From Crotophaga sulcirostris (lineage: Eukaryota; Chordata; Aves; Cuculiformes; Crotophagidae): a stretch of 64,000 nucleotides of DNA. The position numbers and the translations under genes were made by a program. Below the pieces are notes generated by a model. It did no database searches. It was not told where the DNA came from and saw only the letters and a program-made list of their open reading frames with translations. Where the stretch lies: the NCBI GenBank assembly GCA_013397455.1, contig VYZB01000124.1:1311641-1375640 (forward strand). The letters run 5' to 3'. Positions 1 through 12,960 of this stretch are shown one piece after another. The stretch's first letter is position 1. Every line of letters starts with the position of its first letter.

Positions 1-436
1 AAAGGGGGAGCCCCCGCCGGCTCTGAGGAAAAAGGAGGGAAATGGGGGCGCCCCCGGCCCTGAGGTAAAAGGAGGGAAAGGGAGAGCTCCCTGCTCTGAG
101 GGGAAAGGTTGGGAAAAGAGGGAGCCCCCCACCTGCTCTGAGGGGAAATGTTCGGAAAAGGGAGAGCCCCCTGCCCTGAGGTAAAAGGCGGGAAAGGGAG
201 AGCCCCCGGCTCTGAGGGGAAAAGGAGGCGCCCCTCACCTGCTCTGAGGGGAAAGGGGGGGGAGAAGGGGAAGCCCCCCCGCCTTCGGTAAAAGGAGGGA
301 AAGGGGGAGCCCGCTGCTCTGAGGTGAAATGGGAAAAAACGGAGAGCCCGCTGCCGTGAATTAAAGAAGGCAAAAGAGGGAGCCCCTTCTGTGAAGTAAA
401 GAGGGGGAAAGGGGAGCTCTTGCCCTCAGGGGAAAA
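1..436. repeat. GC-rich minisatellite (about 36-40 bp unit)
   Basis: About twelve imperfect tandem copies of a unit built from a purine-rich part (AAAGGGGGAG), a C-rich part (CCCCCGCC or CCCCCTG) and a CTCTGAGG or CCCTGAGG part followed by AAAAGGAGGG. Copies vary from roughly 34 to 42 bp and drift further from each other towards the 3' end, where the array fades out near 436. The array starts before the window, so its full length is unknown. Strand asymmetry is strong: runs of three or more G alternate with runs of C, so each unit could fold on itself. No protein-coding meaning is evident. Confidence 0.93.
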
Positions 437-539
437 TGGAGCCAAGTCCCTTGGTGGGACTGGATTGAGTGCATTAGGTACCAAAAGCAGCCAACTCTGT
501 CTGTGGTGCAACCTATGTTTTTAACTTTAATAATAAAAA

Positions 540-860
540 ATATTTTTAGCAGTAAATAATTTACAGTTTTAGCTTAGGCTGATGATGTTGCTTTAAGCCA
601 GGGCCGTTTATGAAGTCCAGATTTTTCCTTATCCACATTCTGTGACAGTCAAAAGAGAAAAACCCCTCTGTGATTAATAGAGATTTTTTTGCCATTTTAT
701 TAAGAGTTTGCCCATTACTTTGATTTGATTACTTACACTTTAATTACCCTAATTAGCCATTAAGATATAATTTAGCACTGCTGTCACATTAGGCCACAGG
801 TGATATTACCAAGAAAGGCTTGAGGGCACAGAATGAAACAGTTCTGAAATAGAAATCACA
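540..860. promoter_or_regulatory. Candidate conserved regulatory element with homeodomain and TCF/LEF-type motifs
   Basis: High-complexity, non-repetitive AT-rich sequence directly after the minisatellite. It holds a TCF/LEF-type CTTTGAT at 718-724 and two TAATTA homeodomain cores at 741-746 and 750-755, with more ATTA cores nearby (CCATTAAG just downstream). Such clustering is typical of vertebrate developmental enhancers. Conservation itself was not tested; the call rests on motif density and absence of repeat character. Confidence 0.35.
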
Positions 861-3800
861 TTAAAAGGAGCGTGGTTGATCAAACTTGTGTGCCTTCCTG
901 CCCCTCCGCTGGGGCTCGAGCACAACTTGTGGGAATAAAACTGAGGCTGGTGCCTTCAATGGATCGTGATCCAGGCTGCAAAAATCATTACCCATCATTT
1001 GACTTTGCTGCATGACTGAGTGGTGTGGAAGTTGCTTCCAGCCACATTTTCCCTTGCAGATACAAAGAATGTGGAGAATACCGGTGTCCTCCATTCATCA
1101 TTTCTAACAGAGAGTCCCAGTCTAGTTAAGAATCCAGTGTGTTCACTGCTATGTATGGATGGTTTGGGTCATTGTTACAACCTGTATGAACAAGGTTGGC
1201 TGGACAGATAGCAGCAAAATTATTTTGTTGACTTGGTATGAATACAGCAAATTTTAAGTTGTGTGTTAAACTTAACCTTAGATTAATTTAGGTTTCTAAC
1301 TTTGATCTTTAAAGGAATAGGAGAAACAGCATCTACAAGAGCTCAGTGCTGAGAGGAAAAAAAAAAGCGATCTTTTTTCTGATGGAAACGTGTCCTGGTA
1401 TGATACCTGAGGTAAGTGAACAGAGTCCAATATGAAAACATGTTGTAAGTGGCAGAAGCAACGATGTTAACTTAGAGGCCCTGGCTCCTAATGGTTTTCT
1501 CAAGCCACTGGACAACTTGTTGTGTGTCCTATGGCAAGCCCTGTTTCTAGGATGAAAAAGGTGCTGGGGGGGGAAGTGTGGAGGTGTTTTATCTAAACAT
1601 TAAATATTAAGTATTCCACATGCTCATTAAATATTAAGTATAATACAATATCTCCTCATGATGACTCTGGTTACTGATAAATTTTTAAGGGGAGGTGGGT
1701 AGGGAGGGAGGAAGCCCAGCACAACAAATGGAGACCTTTACAAAACAGGAGATGTGCTAACGTATGTCTGCAATAACCTTTTTTAAAGAGATGTGGCTGA
1801 TAAATCTTGCATTTATTTCTTCTAAAGACTCTCAGTGTGTGTAACAAGTCCCTCATCTCGGGGCTTTTAACTGTTAGGTGTAGCTAAGACTGAGTGTGAG
1901 AAGCCAGTAATATGTGCATTTGTACAGAAAAATTGGCTTATTGAAGTAAAAAATGAATTTTCTTTGATAAAAAGGAGTGTAGCAGGATGGCACATTAGTA
2001 ACTTAAAAAAAAATCTTAAGATTCTTCACTCTCAGCTGTAACTGGGTGAGAGAGCAGACACAACATTCTGCTGTTGTTTAGGCTGATGTAAGCATGCAGG
2101 CTTAGGGAACTGGGGTGAAATATGCCGTCTGGGTGACCAAGTGCCCACAACATGAAGTTGAGAAGCTCTGGTGATGTACTAAGCTGCTAAGCCACATGAT
2201 GAAATTTCATCCCTTGGCATATTTAGCCCCCCCCCTGCACACTACCAGGAGAGTCAGGCTGCTGGTGGCTGTTGTCAAACTGGGTTAGGCTATTCCTCTT
2301 TCGTTAAGAAAATCTTCACCACAGCTGCTGCTGCTCCTTTGGGTTAGAACAGCAAATTTTAAATGGTGACCTCCAAGCATTGTTGCTGACAGATCTACTT
2401 CCTAACTTGTCTGGTAGGAAAGTGTACATGAAATGCTTCTTTTCAGGATGTTCAAGTTCTGAGCCAGCTTTTTATAGCTGTTTTTTATACTATATGATAG
2501 GCTTTCTGCACCTTTCTGCACCCCAGACAATCACAGAAGTGTAACATATCCTAGGAAAACTGTAAGATGATTAAATCAATGTTTGTAAAGAGGTCTGAAA
2601 GGTGGCACAGGTCAGAGAAGAAGTTTCAGCCTTGTCATTTTATGGTCCGACCCAAGAAGTGCTCTGGGTTCGGTTGAGTTTTACAAAATTTACTGCTTTT
2701 CTCAGGCTTCTCAGTAAGGCCTTGAGGAAGTGACTGTCATAACTTTTCACTGGGCTTTGCTGGGCTTAAATATAAATGTGTTAGTACATTAAACATCCTA
2801 GCACACTCTGAATGCCTGAAGGTATATGGTCCCAGAAAGCCAAAATAATCACTCTATGCACTGGGCTATTTTCATTTATGTTCACCCCAATGAGAATGAT
2901 AATGCAAAGGATTGCAGGGCTACTTGATAAAAAGCAGGATTAAGATGCACTTGAGCAAGATTACAAGAAAAAGGTTGTCACTCCATTAGAAAAAGAAATA
3001 ATCCCTTTGTTTATATTCCTGAGATTAAAGCAGAAAACCTCAGAGGTCACCACACACGTACTATGCTCCTCGGTGATTGTCTGAGGTTTAACTGTGGGCT
3101 CCAGCAGTGCAGTAGCATCATTTAATCAGCTGTCCTTGTGCTGGGTGTCCTGAAGCAGCTCTCTGTGATGTAGTAAAGTGGATCTGCTCACTCTGCAGCC
3201 AGATACGTATGCTTGATTTTGAACAAAAGCTTTGTCATGTGGATGAAGCGTTTTCAAGGATTAATAGGAACTTTAAAGTAGTGGCTGTTCTTAGTTGCTG
3301 AGTCTGCACATGGTTCTTGAATACCTGTCAGGGTCTTCTGCAAGAATTGTCCTTGTCTGCTCATAGGTATGATGTGTGTGACCCTCAGCAGGAATTACCT
3401 TTGAATCAGCTTGTGTTCCATTACTGAAGTAGAGAGGACAAACATTGGATTGTAATCATGCCCTCTAGTTCTATTCTTCCCACTGCAGAATGGCCTTTAC
3501 CAAACTTCATGCTTGTGATATATTGTTTGCCATGTTTATTCTAGGATAGAAGTTTTTGAGGCCAAGGATGGTACCTGGTACAATGAGTACCATGGGCTGA
3601 ATCTTGGAAGGGATCTCCCAGAGCTGCTGTAACATGAGGAATAACAAACTGTGAGGTGTAAAAAGGAAACTGTTACAGCTCAGTAGATGCGCTGCCAACT
3701 CAGAGACAGCAGAAAACCAAACCACTTTATTCCTCCTCTGCTAATATTGGAGCTTACTGCTTTTATTTCCTCTCCTTTCTTCACTACTTTACACAACAGG

Positions 3801-4009
3801 GATAAGAAAACATTCTTAAGGGATAACTTTCTTGGTTGCATGAAGTTTCCAGCTCAGATTGGTTTGAACAAAGTTTATCAACCAGCCATGGAAATATTAA
3901 TCACACAGAAAAATAGCACACAGTGAAATGACTTTTCAAAATGTCGTTCGTATAATTATCATCTTGGCCATTACATTAAATGCCACCATTTATAACTGTT
4001 ATGTTTAAG
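861..4009. other. Non-coding stretch, no gene seen
   Basis: Only short chance open frames (under 80 codons) on both strands, none with a recognisable motif or a convincing splice context. Minor features are a near-direct repeat of ATTAAATATTAAGTAT (about 1599 and 1626), a CTTTCTGCAC doublet near 2503-2522, and a C9 run near 2227. The part from about 2840 to 3060 is repeat-free and AT-rich and could hold another weak regulatory element. Confidence 0.6.
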
Positions 4010-4014
4010 TATGC

Positions 4015-4190
4015 AAACAGTAATTAACTTGGTAATGAACTGAGGACCCCTGTGCCTCTCTTCCCTCAGCTAATTTGCATGTTAATTATCATTAGCAACC
4101 AGGGAAACAAGTTATAAACAGCTTAATTAGCAGCTTAATCATTTTTACAAGAAAACGGGCTGCACTTTGATACACGAGCAAGAGTTAGAT
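4015..4190. promoter_or_regulatory. Candidate enhancer: perfect POU octamer plus clustered homeodomain sites
   Basis: A perfect octamer ATTTGCAT (reverse of ATGCAAAT) lies at 4073-4080. It is followed at once by GTTAATTATCATTAGC (4081-4096), then by GCTTAATTAGCAGCTTAATC about 20 bp further on. An octamer embedded in a dense set of TAATTA/ATTA cores within about 75 bp is a classical arrangement for POU and homeodomain factor binding. Function is inferred from motifs only. Confidence 0.42.
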
Positions 4191-5640
4191 TAATGAAGTC
4201 AGATGAGGATGTTTTTTCAGTGCTGTTCTCTTCTCCAGCACTGTGCTCATATGTGGGCAGCGTGGGAGATGCAGACACCGGCACATGCGTGGGGACATGC
4301 TCATACTTCAGGCAGATGTTGTTTCTGCAGAAGGCTCTGAGAGGAACTGCTCTTCTCTTCTGTGTCTGGTAGCAAATAGTTATGTTAAACAGGCACTGGG
4401 AAAGCCGAAATTTCAACATGGTCAACCAGAACAGCATGAGGGGACTTTTATAATGATCCCTATTTAACCCTGTTGTTTCTAGACCCTCTTTTGCCGCATT
4501 TGGTTTGATTCCACTTGCAGTCCCAGCAGTGTCAGTCAGTCCCTGCTGCAAGGAATGCTATGTTTGCCCTGTTCCAAACACCCACGATGCCCTGTGGGCA
4601 GTGCCCCATGAGCCCAGGCCCTGCAGGTGCCACTGCTGTGGTGCAGGGGACAGTGTTGTGTGCGCTCCTCCAGCCACTTGTGTGGGTGTTTAAGAAAAGG
4701 CGTCCTGGCTCGCTGGTGGTGCTTCTACTCCAGGTAGGGCTTTTGCATTTTAGGCTAGGCTCACAGTCGAGGACTGAGCTTGTCTTCTGGAATAAAATTA
4801 ACTGTGGATGTCTTAAGCAATTCTGAAGTTCATAAGAAGAAAGAATTTGCTTTCTCCCTCTCTCTTTTTATTTATTTATATATTTTAAAATTTTCTTTCT
4901 GGCAGAAACTTTCTGATGGTTTAATGGAAAATTTAGGTAAAATTTAAGACTTTTTTCTTTTTGTCAGGTTATCATACTTCCACTCCCTGATATACATCAC
5001 AATAAATAATAGCCAGCTCACATGCATTTTTGATTTTTTTTTTCCTTTTAAGACTTTTTTATTACATTCAGAAGTTAAATGGAATTGGATGCTATTACTA
5101 CAAAGGACATAATGATTAAAGGAAGGAAAATCTGAATAGGAAGGAGAAATGCAAATTGTGGTTTATGGTTGGTGCTGCCCAGTGTGTCTGTTGGCAGGCA
5201 GGTGGTGTGAACGGGCACTAGTCTGTGCGGAGTTTGGATTTCAGTGCATACAGGGCGTCCAGACGAGGCTCACCCTCTTGTTTATCCAATGGATGAAATC
5301 CATAAGGGATGGCTTGGATGTTGTTGATCCTGCTCCAGGATAGCAGGGTAGACCTAAGGTCTGAAACCAGACAGTTTTCTGTGATGTGGCTGCCGAACAT
5401 CCATAATCCTGATTGGGAGATTTGGAGTCTGACAAAGCTCTCTTCACTGCAGGTTTGATCCAAAATCAGGCTGGCTTCCTTATTGCACAGAAATCTAGAG
5501 ATTCTCTCCATCATGATAAAGATACTCGTTGTCATGATGTGTAAAGAAACCTATACTTGTACAATATTAATCTGAAAAGGTGTCACAACCTTGATGCAGC
5601 TCTCCTTATGATTAATACAATGCCTGTCTTTCTGCCATGA
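4191..5640. other. Non-coding stretch, no gene seen
   Basis: Overlapping frames on both strands (up to 138 codons on the minus strand, 4135-4551) lack domain signatures, and their translations are rich in Cys, Ser and Pro as expected from random reading of non-coding DNA. The region from 4850 to 5060 is T-rich. Nothing else recognised. Confidence 0.55.
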
Positions 5641-5650
5641 CAAATCGCTA

Positions 5651-5670
5651 CCAGCAGAGGGTGCCAGTGC
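5651..5670 (+). promoter_or_regulatory. CTCF-like binding motif
   Basis: CCAGCAGAGGGTGCCAGTGC matches the well-known CTCF core (CCASYAGRKGGCRS) with one difference, T for C in the GGC step. CTCF sites mark insulator and loop anchors in vertebrate genomes, and their motif direction matters for loop formation; this one reads on the plus strand. It is the only good match I found by eye. Confidence 0.45.
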
Positions 5671-5720
5671 ACCACTTGTAGGGACAGAAATTGCCCTCTC
5701 CGGGAATCTTTTTTAAAATG

Positions 5721-8019
5721 ATTTTTTATTTGTATTTTGTGTGATTAACCAGGGCTGACACAAACGCAGCTTTGCTGCCCTGTGAGACTGGTGAGATCAG
5801 CAGATAGAATTTGCCCCAAGTGACTGCTTGTAAGATCCTGACTGTTACAGACAAAATGAAGAAGTTCAGTGAAGGGCTCAAACGCCTTCTCTTTTTGCTT
5901 TTTCTTTTGCTCCAGACAGGAAGATTTTTATTTTGGACTTTTGAATTTATCTACTGGGACATTGCTGGCCCTTATTAAATTGAGATAGTTTGTAAGGATG
6001 GGTGAAACCCTGAAAGTTGCAAGCTCAGATAGCTCTGAGTTGCTATGCTGGAGGCTGAAGAAGTTCAGTGAACTCTGGAGCTAAGGAGAGTTGCATTTCT
6101 GGCCCTGGATGATAGTTGAGTGAGATCTTACACTGCTGGAGCAGTTTTCTTTCAAACTGGGACTAGGAATTTAGCCAAACCTTTTTCTTCCTAAGAGCCT
6201 GTGTAATTTGTAATAATGCAGAACATCTCTGAGGAATGCCCTCCAGAATGCTTTGGGGTTTGTGTTTGCAATTGTCCTGCTTCCCAAAAATGAAACACAA
6301 CCCCAATCACTGTGCTGAACACTATGTTCCAGCCCTGTTCAAATCAGTTTGGCCACCGACTGCAGTATAACCATCTTTTTGGTTCTGAAAGCTTGTGTAG
6401 GTTTGAACTCAGCCCAAGAGAAGTCTGCTTAGCACGTGGTAGTCCTGCCCTAACTACAGTCAACTGTAGCCGTTCCTTAATCAGCTACGGTGTGCAGTTC
6501 CCAAATGACCAACAGCCCACAGATGCTATTCACCTCGTGAAGGAGGTGTTTGTTGGACTGAGAAGATAATCCAGGTCTCACTTTGACAGTCCTGTTGCAT
6601 CTGTTGTTCTGCAGAAGCCCAGAGCTGTGTGCATTCGGATGCAGAACTGGCTTCTTACTGCTAGTAGCAGTCCATATAGCTCAGGGCTCACCTGAGAATG
6701 GGGGAAGCTTGTGTAAAGTATTTGTTTTACCTGATCTCTTAATAGACAGATGAGATCAGATGCTGGCAATTTGTCTTTTTTCCTCAGATACCTTGAGAAG
6801 AATTGTCACCCACTTTACAAATGCACACTTGGAAGACATCAGGTAGCTTAACAACAGAGGTGATGGCGGCAGAAGAGGAGTACAGCTGAGAAAACTGCAG
6901 CCCTTGCAGGTTAGTGTGTAATTCCACCAAAGAAAAGGCAGTAAATGCCAAAAGGGGAATGAATTGTTGCATTAGCCAAGAGTGGCAGGCGAGTCTAGAA
7001 TGCTCCAGCCAGCTCCACAACCCAGCACGGCTCAAGCTATGGCCCAGTCAGCAAAGCATGGCTGATTTATGCCAGCTGAGGATCCAGCCAACTGTGTTTT
7101 ATCTCCTCTGCCACTGGTCCCCATCATTTCCTCACGAGGGGCACTGCCCTGCGGAACGGCAGTCAGTAAAGGGAGAGCTTCCTGTGCTATGTTCCATAAA
7201 TTCTTTATCAGCTTGTGTAATCAGATAGCATGGCTGGATGTTGATTTAGTTACGGTACCTGGAGCGAATCTCTATATGTTAATTTAAAGCCATAAAACTA
7301 CCGCTTAGGGTTTCGGCATCCTAATTGAAACTTCCTCTTCTTGGAGGCATTCATGCTACAGCGGAATAATAATCATCATAAAAAAGCAAGATGCAGATAA
7401 AATGAAAGTGGGTTGTTTCGAGTAACCCATAAATGCCAGGAAGGCAAAGAGATGAATGGTGGATACCCAGGGCCAGAGGTGAAAAGGATAGGAATTGGTA
7501 GAGTGGTATCACTGACTTCCCTGAGATGAACTGGCCTTGCGGTGGGACCTGTCTGAAAACAGACTCTCACCTGCTTGCAGTGCTAGAACAAGCAGCTGGA
7601 GCCACGCGTGCTGAATGGCTGTTGCTTCTGCAGACAGACCAGGCCTCATTTGCACTGACAGGCTTGAGCTGGGTTCCAGGCTGGGTAGGTGGCTCCTTTC
7701 TGATGATCTGTTGTCTTCTCTAGCTCAAGATGTAAGCTCTGACCTACTGCACCCACCAACCTCAGGGTCTTCTCTCCAAAAAGACCATTAATGATTAGGC
7801 AAGGGTGTAGGACCTTGTGCTTGGAAGCAAAGCAGAAAGGACAAGGCAGCACCAGCCTGACTAGACTGTGAAGCAAATGCTATAACAGATCAAAGGGGAA
7901 AACTAAATTATAGATTGATAGATGCTTTTAGTTTATAAGTTATTAAGCACCAGGTAACAGGTTAGATTAATATTGTGCCTGAAGGTTTCTTTTTGCTGGT
8001 TTTTTTCTATTCTCTCCGT
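5721..8019. other. Non-coding stretch, no gene seen
   Basis: No repeat family or domain was recognised. Short open frames on both strands are unremarkable. A 55-bp segment at 6788-6842 has a good pyrimidine tract and AG in front but a poor donor (GTAGCT) behind, so it was not called an exon. Confidence 0.55.
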
Positions 8020-8300
8020 TTTTAAGAATTGGAGAAAACAAAATATTTTTCTAATTAAGTAAATCTACAGTGCTTGCTAATGGGGCCCGTCTGTGTGCTT
8101 GTCACAGGGCACAGGGAGAACTGGAATAATGATTTTATTTTTTCATTAAATAGAATTATAGGCAGTTACTCAAAGCAACTGTGAGTCTAATTGAAAGAAA
8201 ACCATTTCTTCTTAATTTACTTTCACGGTTCTGGATGATAAAAGAGCATGTTCGCTGGAAAATTAAATAAAAAACACAACATGAGGAAACTTGAAATAAT
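8020..8300. promoter_or_regulatory. Candidate conserved non-coding element
   Basis: AT-rich, repeat-free, high-complexity sequence with several ATTA/TAAT cores (CTAATTAAG near 8050, TCATTAAAT near 8143, CTTAATTTAC near 8211). It contrasts with the GC-richer, less structured flanks. There is no coding frame. The call rests on composition only. Confidence 0.3.
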
Positions 8301-11300
8301 GTTGCTCAGGCACAGGTGGGCAGAGAGAGCACAGTAGTTTTCCTGCTAGTTATAGTGGATTCAGATAGTGGATTCAGTCATGCTTCCTCCTGCTCCTTAA
8401 GCTCGTGGGTGCACCTTTCTGTGCCTGAGCTCCCAGGGCACCTTACAGAGTTGCCAACATCTCCTGAGTTGGCTGGATTTCTATTCCCTTACTAAGGCTG
8501 CAGTGAGCAAGTGAGGTTTGACCGTGTCTTTCTCAGCCCAGAACAGCCCCAGAAATCTTAGGCACTGCACAGGCACATGAGGGGTTAAGGAAATGGGAAC
8601 TGATTAATTCCATGGTGAGGGTCCTTATCTGGCCCTGGTGTTGCCTCTGAAGCGGACACATCTGGTAGGGTCACAGCATCAAGGAATGGCTGCAGCGCTG
8701 AGGCGAGGGTCTGTTTCCACTAACCATTTCTGCTACTTCTTACACTAAGTACTTCCTAAAAAAGGCACGGGATAATGTTTCGCTGTGGCTGCCATTAGAT
8801 TTACGGGGATACTATTTACTCCAGCTCTTGGATTCACTCAGTCTCGGACAAGATTAAAACCAACCCTTCAATTTCCTTTTTTCTTTAGGAAATTAACTGT
8901 GGCTTTTCTGCTAATGAAAGTCCAGAGACATGAGCTTATTCAGGCTCTCTGCTGGCTCTGTGTGTGTTTGATATGTCTTCAAGGTGCACCTAAAGGAAAC
9001 AAGAAGTTAAGGCAGCAAGGCAGCTATTGGTAACTAACACTAAATGTTATTTTTTTCCTTTTATATACATCTGTGTATAAAAAAGAATCCAGAGCAGGAC
9101 TTGGACTTGTCACTTCAGGAAATGCTCAGACTTTTCTGCTTGGAAAGAGGGTAAAGAAAAAGGCAGTGAAAACTTTCCATGAACAAGTTATTTTGACTCT
9201 GTCTATAGATGTCTGTGCTTCTTTGGTCCTGTTAAGCTAAAAATCTGCTTCATTCCAGTTTCATCTTTATTTCTTCATGGTGCGTAATAGAAAACTGAAG
9301 AAGTAATTTCAAAAGAAAATTGAAATCTTCTACTTCTACTGAAATATTTCTAAGGAATATTTTTGTAACTAGCTTTTCTTGAAAAGAGTGGCTTCTTATA
9401 ACTATCTTGCTGCTGATGCCATGAGGCGTTCAAGGGGAGGAACTTCCCTGTAAAACTTCTCGGTCAGCTGGGCCTCGGTTCAGGACAGTCAGTCAGGATG
9501 ATTCAGAGCAATGGGACAAGATATTTATATTTCTTCCATCAGTTGGCTTAGTTGGGAATTTTTTGGCAAAAAGTGTTTTCACTGGAGAGAGTCCTGGTTC
9601 AGCTAAAATTATTTTTCTTCCATCTCATTCCCAGAAAATAGTAGCTGCTTTGTTTCCTTCTGCTACTGGAGGGCCTGGGCCTCTGGGATCAATGGTTCCA
9701 GTGCTGTCCTAGCACACCCGTATCAACTCCTCCCTGTGGAAAATACGAAGCCTTCCAGGTAGTCTGGAGGAGAACTGGACACGATAAAAATACCCGTGGT
9801 GGCAAGTGAGCTGGGACTCTGGGATCCAACTGAACCCTGGCTTGTGTTGGGTTTGCAAAGGCTTTGCCAAAAGAAGGTTGTTGGGATTTTTTTGTTAGTT
9901 TATTTTTCATCAGTACCTGAATTGGTGGCTTTAAAGAGAATCCCGAGTCAATAGACTCACTGTATTTTCCTGACAGTTGATACAGTTGGAGGAATGGATA
10001 ACCAAGCCCTTTGAATTAGGTGCCTTTTCAGGTTTGAAATGTATTTCCAGTCCAGTTTGGTGAGGCGAACAAAAGTGTAGAGAAGGTTTTGCTGAATCTC
10101 CTATTCTTATTAATGGGGAGGCTTCCCCCATTGTGATCATCCTGCTGAAGTGCTATAAACAGTAAACAATGTCCTATGAACTGCCTGAAAAATGCTGCTT
10201 TCAAAATAACGTGTTTTTTTCCCAGACTCTTTAATACCTTCCTAATCTGAAGTGCAATTTTTCTCCTCTATAATCACTGTATTAAAATTTAATACCATGT
10301 ATTAATATGACACATTGGATGGCAACCTGCATATTATTCTGAATGTAGCTGCCCTGCAAAAGGACTCTGTGAGCTTGACCAGGAGAGGATTTAACTCTTC
10401 CCAAACACTCAGCGGGTTGCAGAGGCACCTAGTCTTAGTTGCCACCACACAGAGCAACCTTCTGTGCTGGGAATGGTGTTGGCAGGTTGCAAACAAGGAA
10501 CCAAACCCAGCATGGTATCCTGTTCCTTTATCTGCTGGGATCACTTCTGTTTTATAAAATGTTTCTTCTGAGTCCATTCTAGAAGGGAATTTTAGACGAG
10601 CAAGATGGAGGGGGTGAAAGCTGATGAAGGGAAGGCTGTGACTTAGGTGTATGTATTTAAATCATGGCAGGGTGGAGGATGGACGAGTAAAGAATAAAAT
10701 ATTACTAAAAAGAGAGAACTGAGAAACAGGAGGGGAAACTTGTTTCCTTGGCCCACACAGCAGCATGGTTGTTAACTGCCTTTCTAACCTGACTGCTACC
10801 TGAGTTGTGTCTCCCTTTGTGTAAGTGTGGATGCTGTGTGCAGGACTCTCTGAAGCACAGAAAAGCACTTTGCCAGCTTTCTTCTTTTGTGCTTCATCTA
10901 TCTGCACTTCTCTAGAGAGTAGATATTCCAAATCTTGTGCTTTGCTCTTCCTGGAGATTGGACAGCCCTTGGCACAGAAAGCTCCTGCCCTCAGCTGTAT
11001 TCAACACAGGGACCATGGTGCTCCCTTCACTGGGCTCTTTACTGTCTGACTCTTACTCTTCCTATCCTGAGCCTTCAGAGCAGGAACTGACCTGTGGAGT
11101 TTCACTCGCTCTGTCTAGGAAATGTGGGTATCTGGCTTTTTAAAGTTTGGTATTCTGTAGTGTTGGAGCATCAGACATTAGTGTAATTACCCACCAAAAT
11201 CTTAAAACATGGTCTGAGCCCCAAAATGATTAGGTTGGCTTAAAAGCACAAGATTATTGTTGAAAGTTGTTTTAAAGTTTGGATTTTTTGCTGTGGTCTG

Positions 11301-12479
11301 CAACATGAGAGGTAGAAACTTGCTATGAAGGAAAACTCAATTAGCATGTAAACACAGACATGCAAAAGCTGCAGTTTAATGCAAAATGCTGAAACTCATG
11401 ACCAAATCTGTGTGGCTGACAAAGCCGTAAAACCTCAGATCCACTTAGGAGGAAAGAACACAGGAAACAAACATTTCCGTGCAGGTTTGATTCTGCGGGT
11501 GTCCCAGCCCTTTTGGTTGACCGATTTACAGGAGCATGTTCTGAGAACCTAAAAGCAGCGGGAGTTTGTTCTTTCACAATTTTTTTTAATAGAATCACTG
11601 AGTAAAATATTCTCACCTGGAAAGAAATCTGTGCTGAGATGGAGGGAGGGGAAAGAAATTAGAAAAAGAAAATAAAGAAACAGGCAGTGGGTGGCAAAAG
11701 GGAGAGAGGTACACAGTGCTGAGTGTGAAGGATGACTTGGAAAGTAGAGGGATGCTATTGAGGAACAGCAGTAGGAAGGAAAAGGGGGGCTGAGGGGAAA
11801 AGCAGGAGACATGGTAAGTTAAGTAAATTCACATTTATTTCTGCAAGAATTTGCTTCAATCGCTCTTCCTGCCCTCACTGAACATTTGCTGTTTGGACGC
11901 CCTCCACTATGAGGAGGAACAAAACGGCTCTGTTAAGGCACCAGTGGTGGAGGTGAATAGCAGGTCAGTGGGAGGCTGCTGTGTACTCCACCTGAGGCAC
12001 CCTGTGCGTGTGGAGGGGCGAGCCAGCAGCCTATGAAGCTCCTGCAAAGGCTCCCTTGGGTCCTGCTTGTGTCTGAGGTCTCGTTCAGGAAACCAAACTC
12101 CACTGCTAATTACTGGTCATCTCCAAAAGCTCCGTGGCTTTCAGGCTACCCAATTCTGATCCCTAGGGAGCAGTGGTCATGGTAAGGCTTATTACCGTCC
12201 TCTGGACAGTATTTAAATGCATAAGGGACAAGCTAGACCATACAGCTGAAATTCTATCCTGTGCTGCCAGTCAGATGTGTTCGGAGAGAGATGGTCCCTG
12301 TTTAAATTAGGGCCTTGGATATCAGTGCAAATGAAAGGGTTTTCAGCACCAAGGAAGACAGAATTATTTTTACCCTTAGCTAACCTCCCCGTTGCCTGCA
12401 CACCAGATAGCAGATACGTTCCAGCTTATTGGGACTACAACCAATGTATTGTTTTGGTCCAGCATGAGCTAAAGTGAAC
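8301..12479. other. Non-coding stretch with a purine tract, no gene seen
   Basis: No gene, RNA or repeat family was recognised. Minor items are a doublet of ATAGTGGATTCAG near 8352-8377 and a purine-rich tract at about 11637-11690. A segment bounded by an acceptor-like TTTTTTTTAATAG (about 11590) and a donor-like ATG|GTAAGT (about 11814) has stops in all three plus frames, so it could at most be a non-coding exon. Confidence 0.55.
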
Positions 12480-12960
12480 AATGGGAGACATTGTTGGAGA
12501 TTCCTCGCTGAAGGCTTTTAAATGCAAGTTAGACTGTGAAGGCACAGGGCATCTGCAGCGTAGCCGCCTGGAGACATTGCTGTGCAGTCTCGAGGAGTCT
12601 CCCTTACGCGCGGATTGCTCTGTTTTAACGAGGGCTTCCCATTTCCTATGGAATCCCGCATGATTGCAGCTTTCATTGCTGTTAGTTTAGGGACTTTTCT
12701 AGACAAAAACTGTAACGCTTTAATGATCATTAATCTGTTACACTTTGCCTGCTGTGTACTCCACTCATGGATGTATTGCATGGCAATTGCTGTTTGCATA
12801 CCCCACAGGCAAGCAATACTGGCACAATGGGACAGCTATGCTTTTCTAAGGCACACTTCTCATTAAAACTGGCATAGTTGTTCTGGGCTGGTCTCATTAA
12901 TCTCTTGTTTGTAAGTGTAAGATATTTGCTTGCAAAGTATCCTGCATAATGGTGTTTAAG
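12480..12960. promoter_or_regulatory. Candidate conserved non-coding element
   Basis: Repeat-free block whose core (about 12600-12830) combines CpG-bearing words (TTACGCGCGGATTG) with ATTA cores and the sequence TAATGATCATTAATC near 12721. The reverse-strand POU-like word TTTGCATA lies near 12794. Overlapping open frames of 93-101 codons on both strands reflect low stop density and show no protein signature. Confidence 0.32.

Noticed and set aside
6788..6842. Possible 55-bp exon with two open frames
   Set aside because: The acceptor is good, but the donor (CAG|GTAGCT) is poor and no partner exon in phase was found.
11591..11814. Segment between acceptor-like TTTTTTTTAATAG and donor-like ATG|GTAAGT
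   Set aside because: Stops in all three plus frames. It is purine-rich simple sequence in part, and no partner exon is evident.
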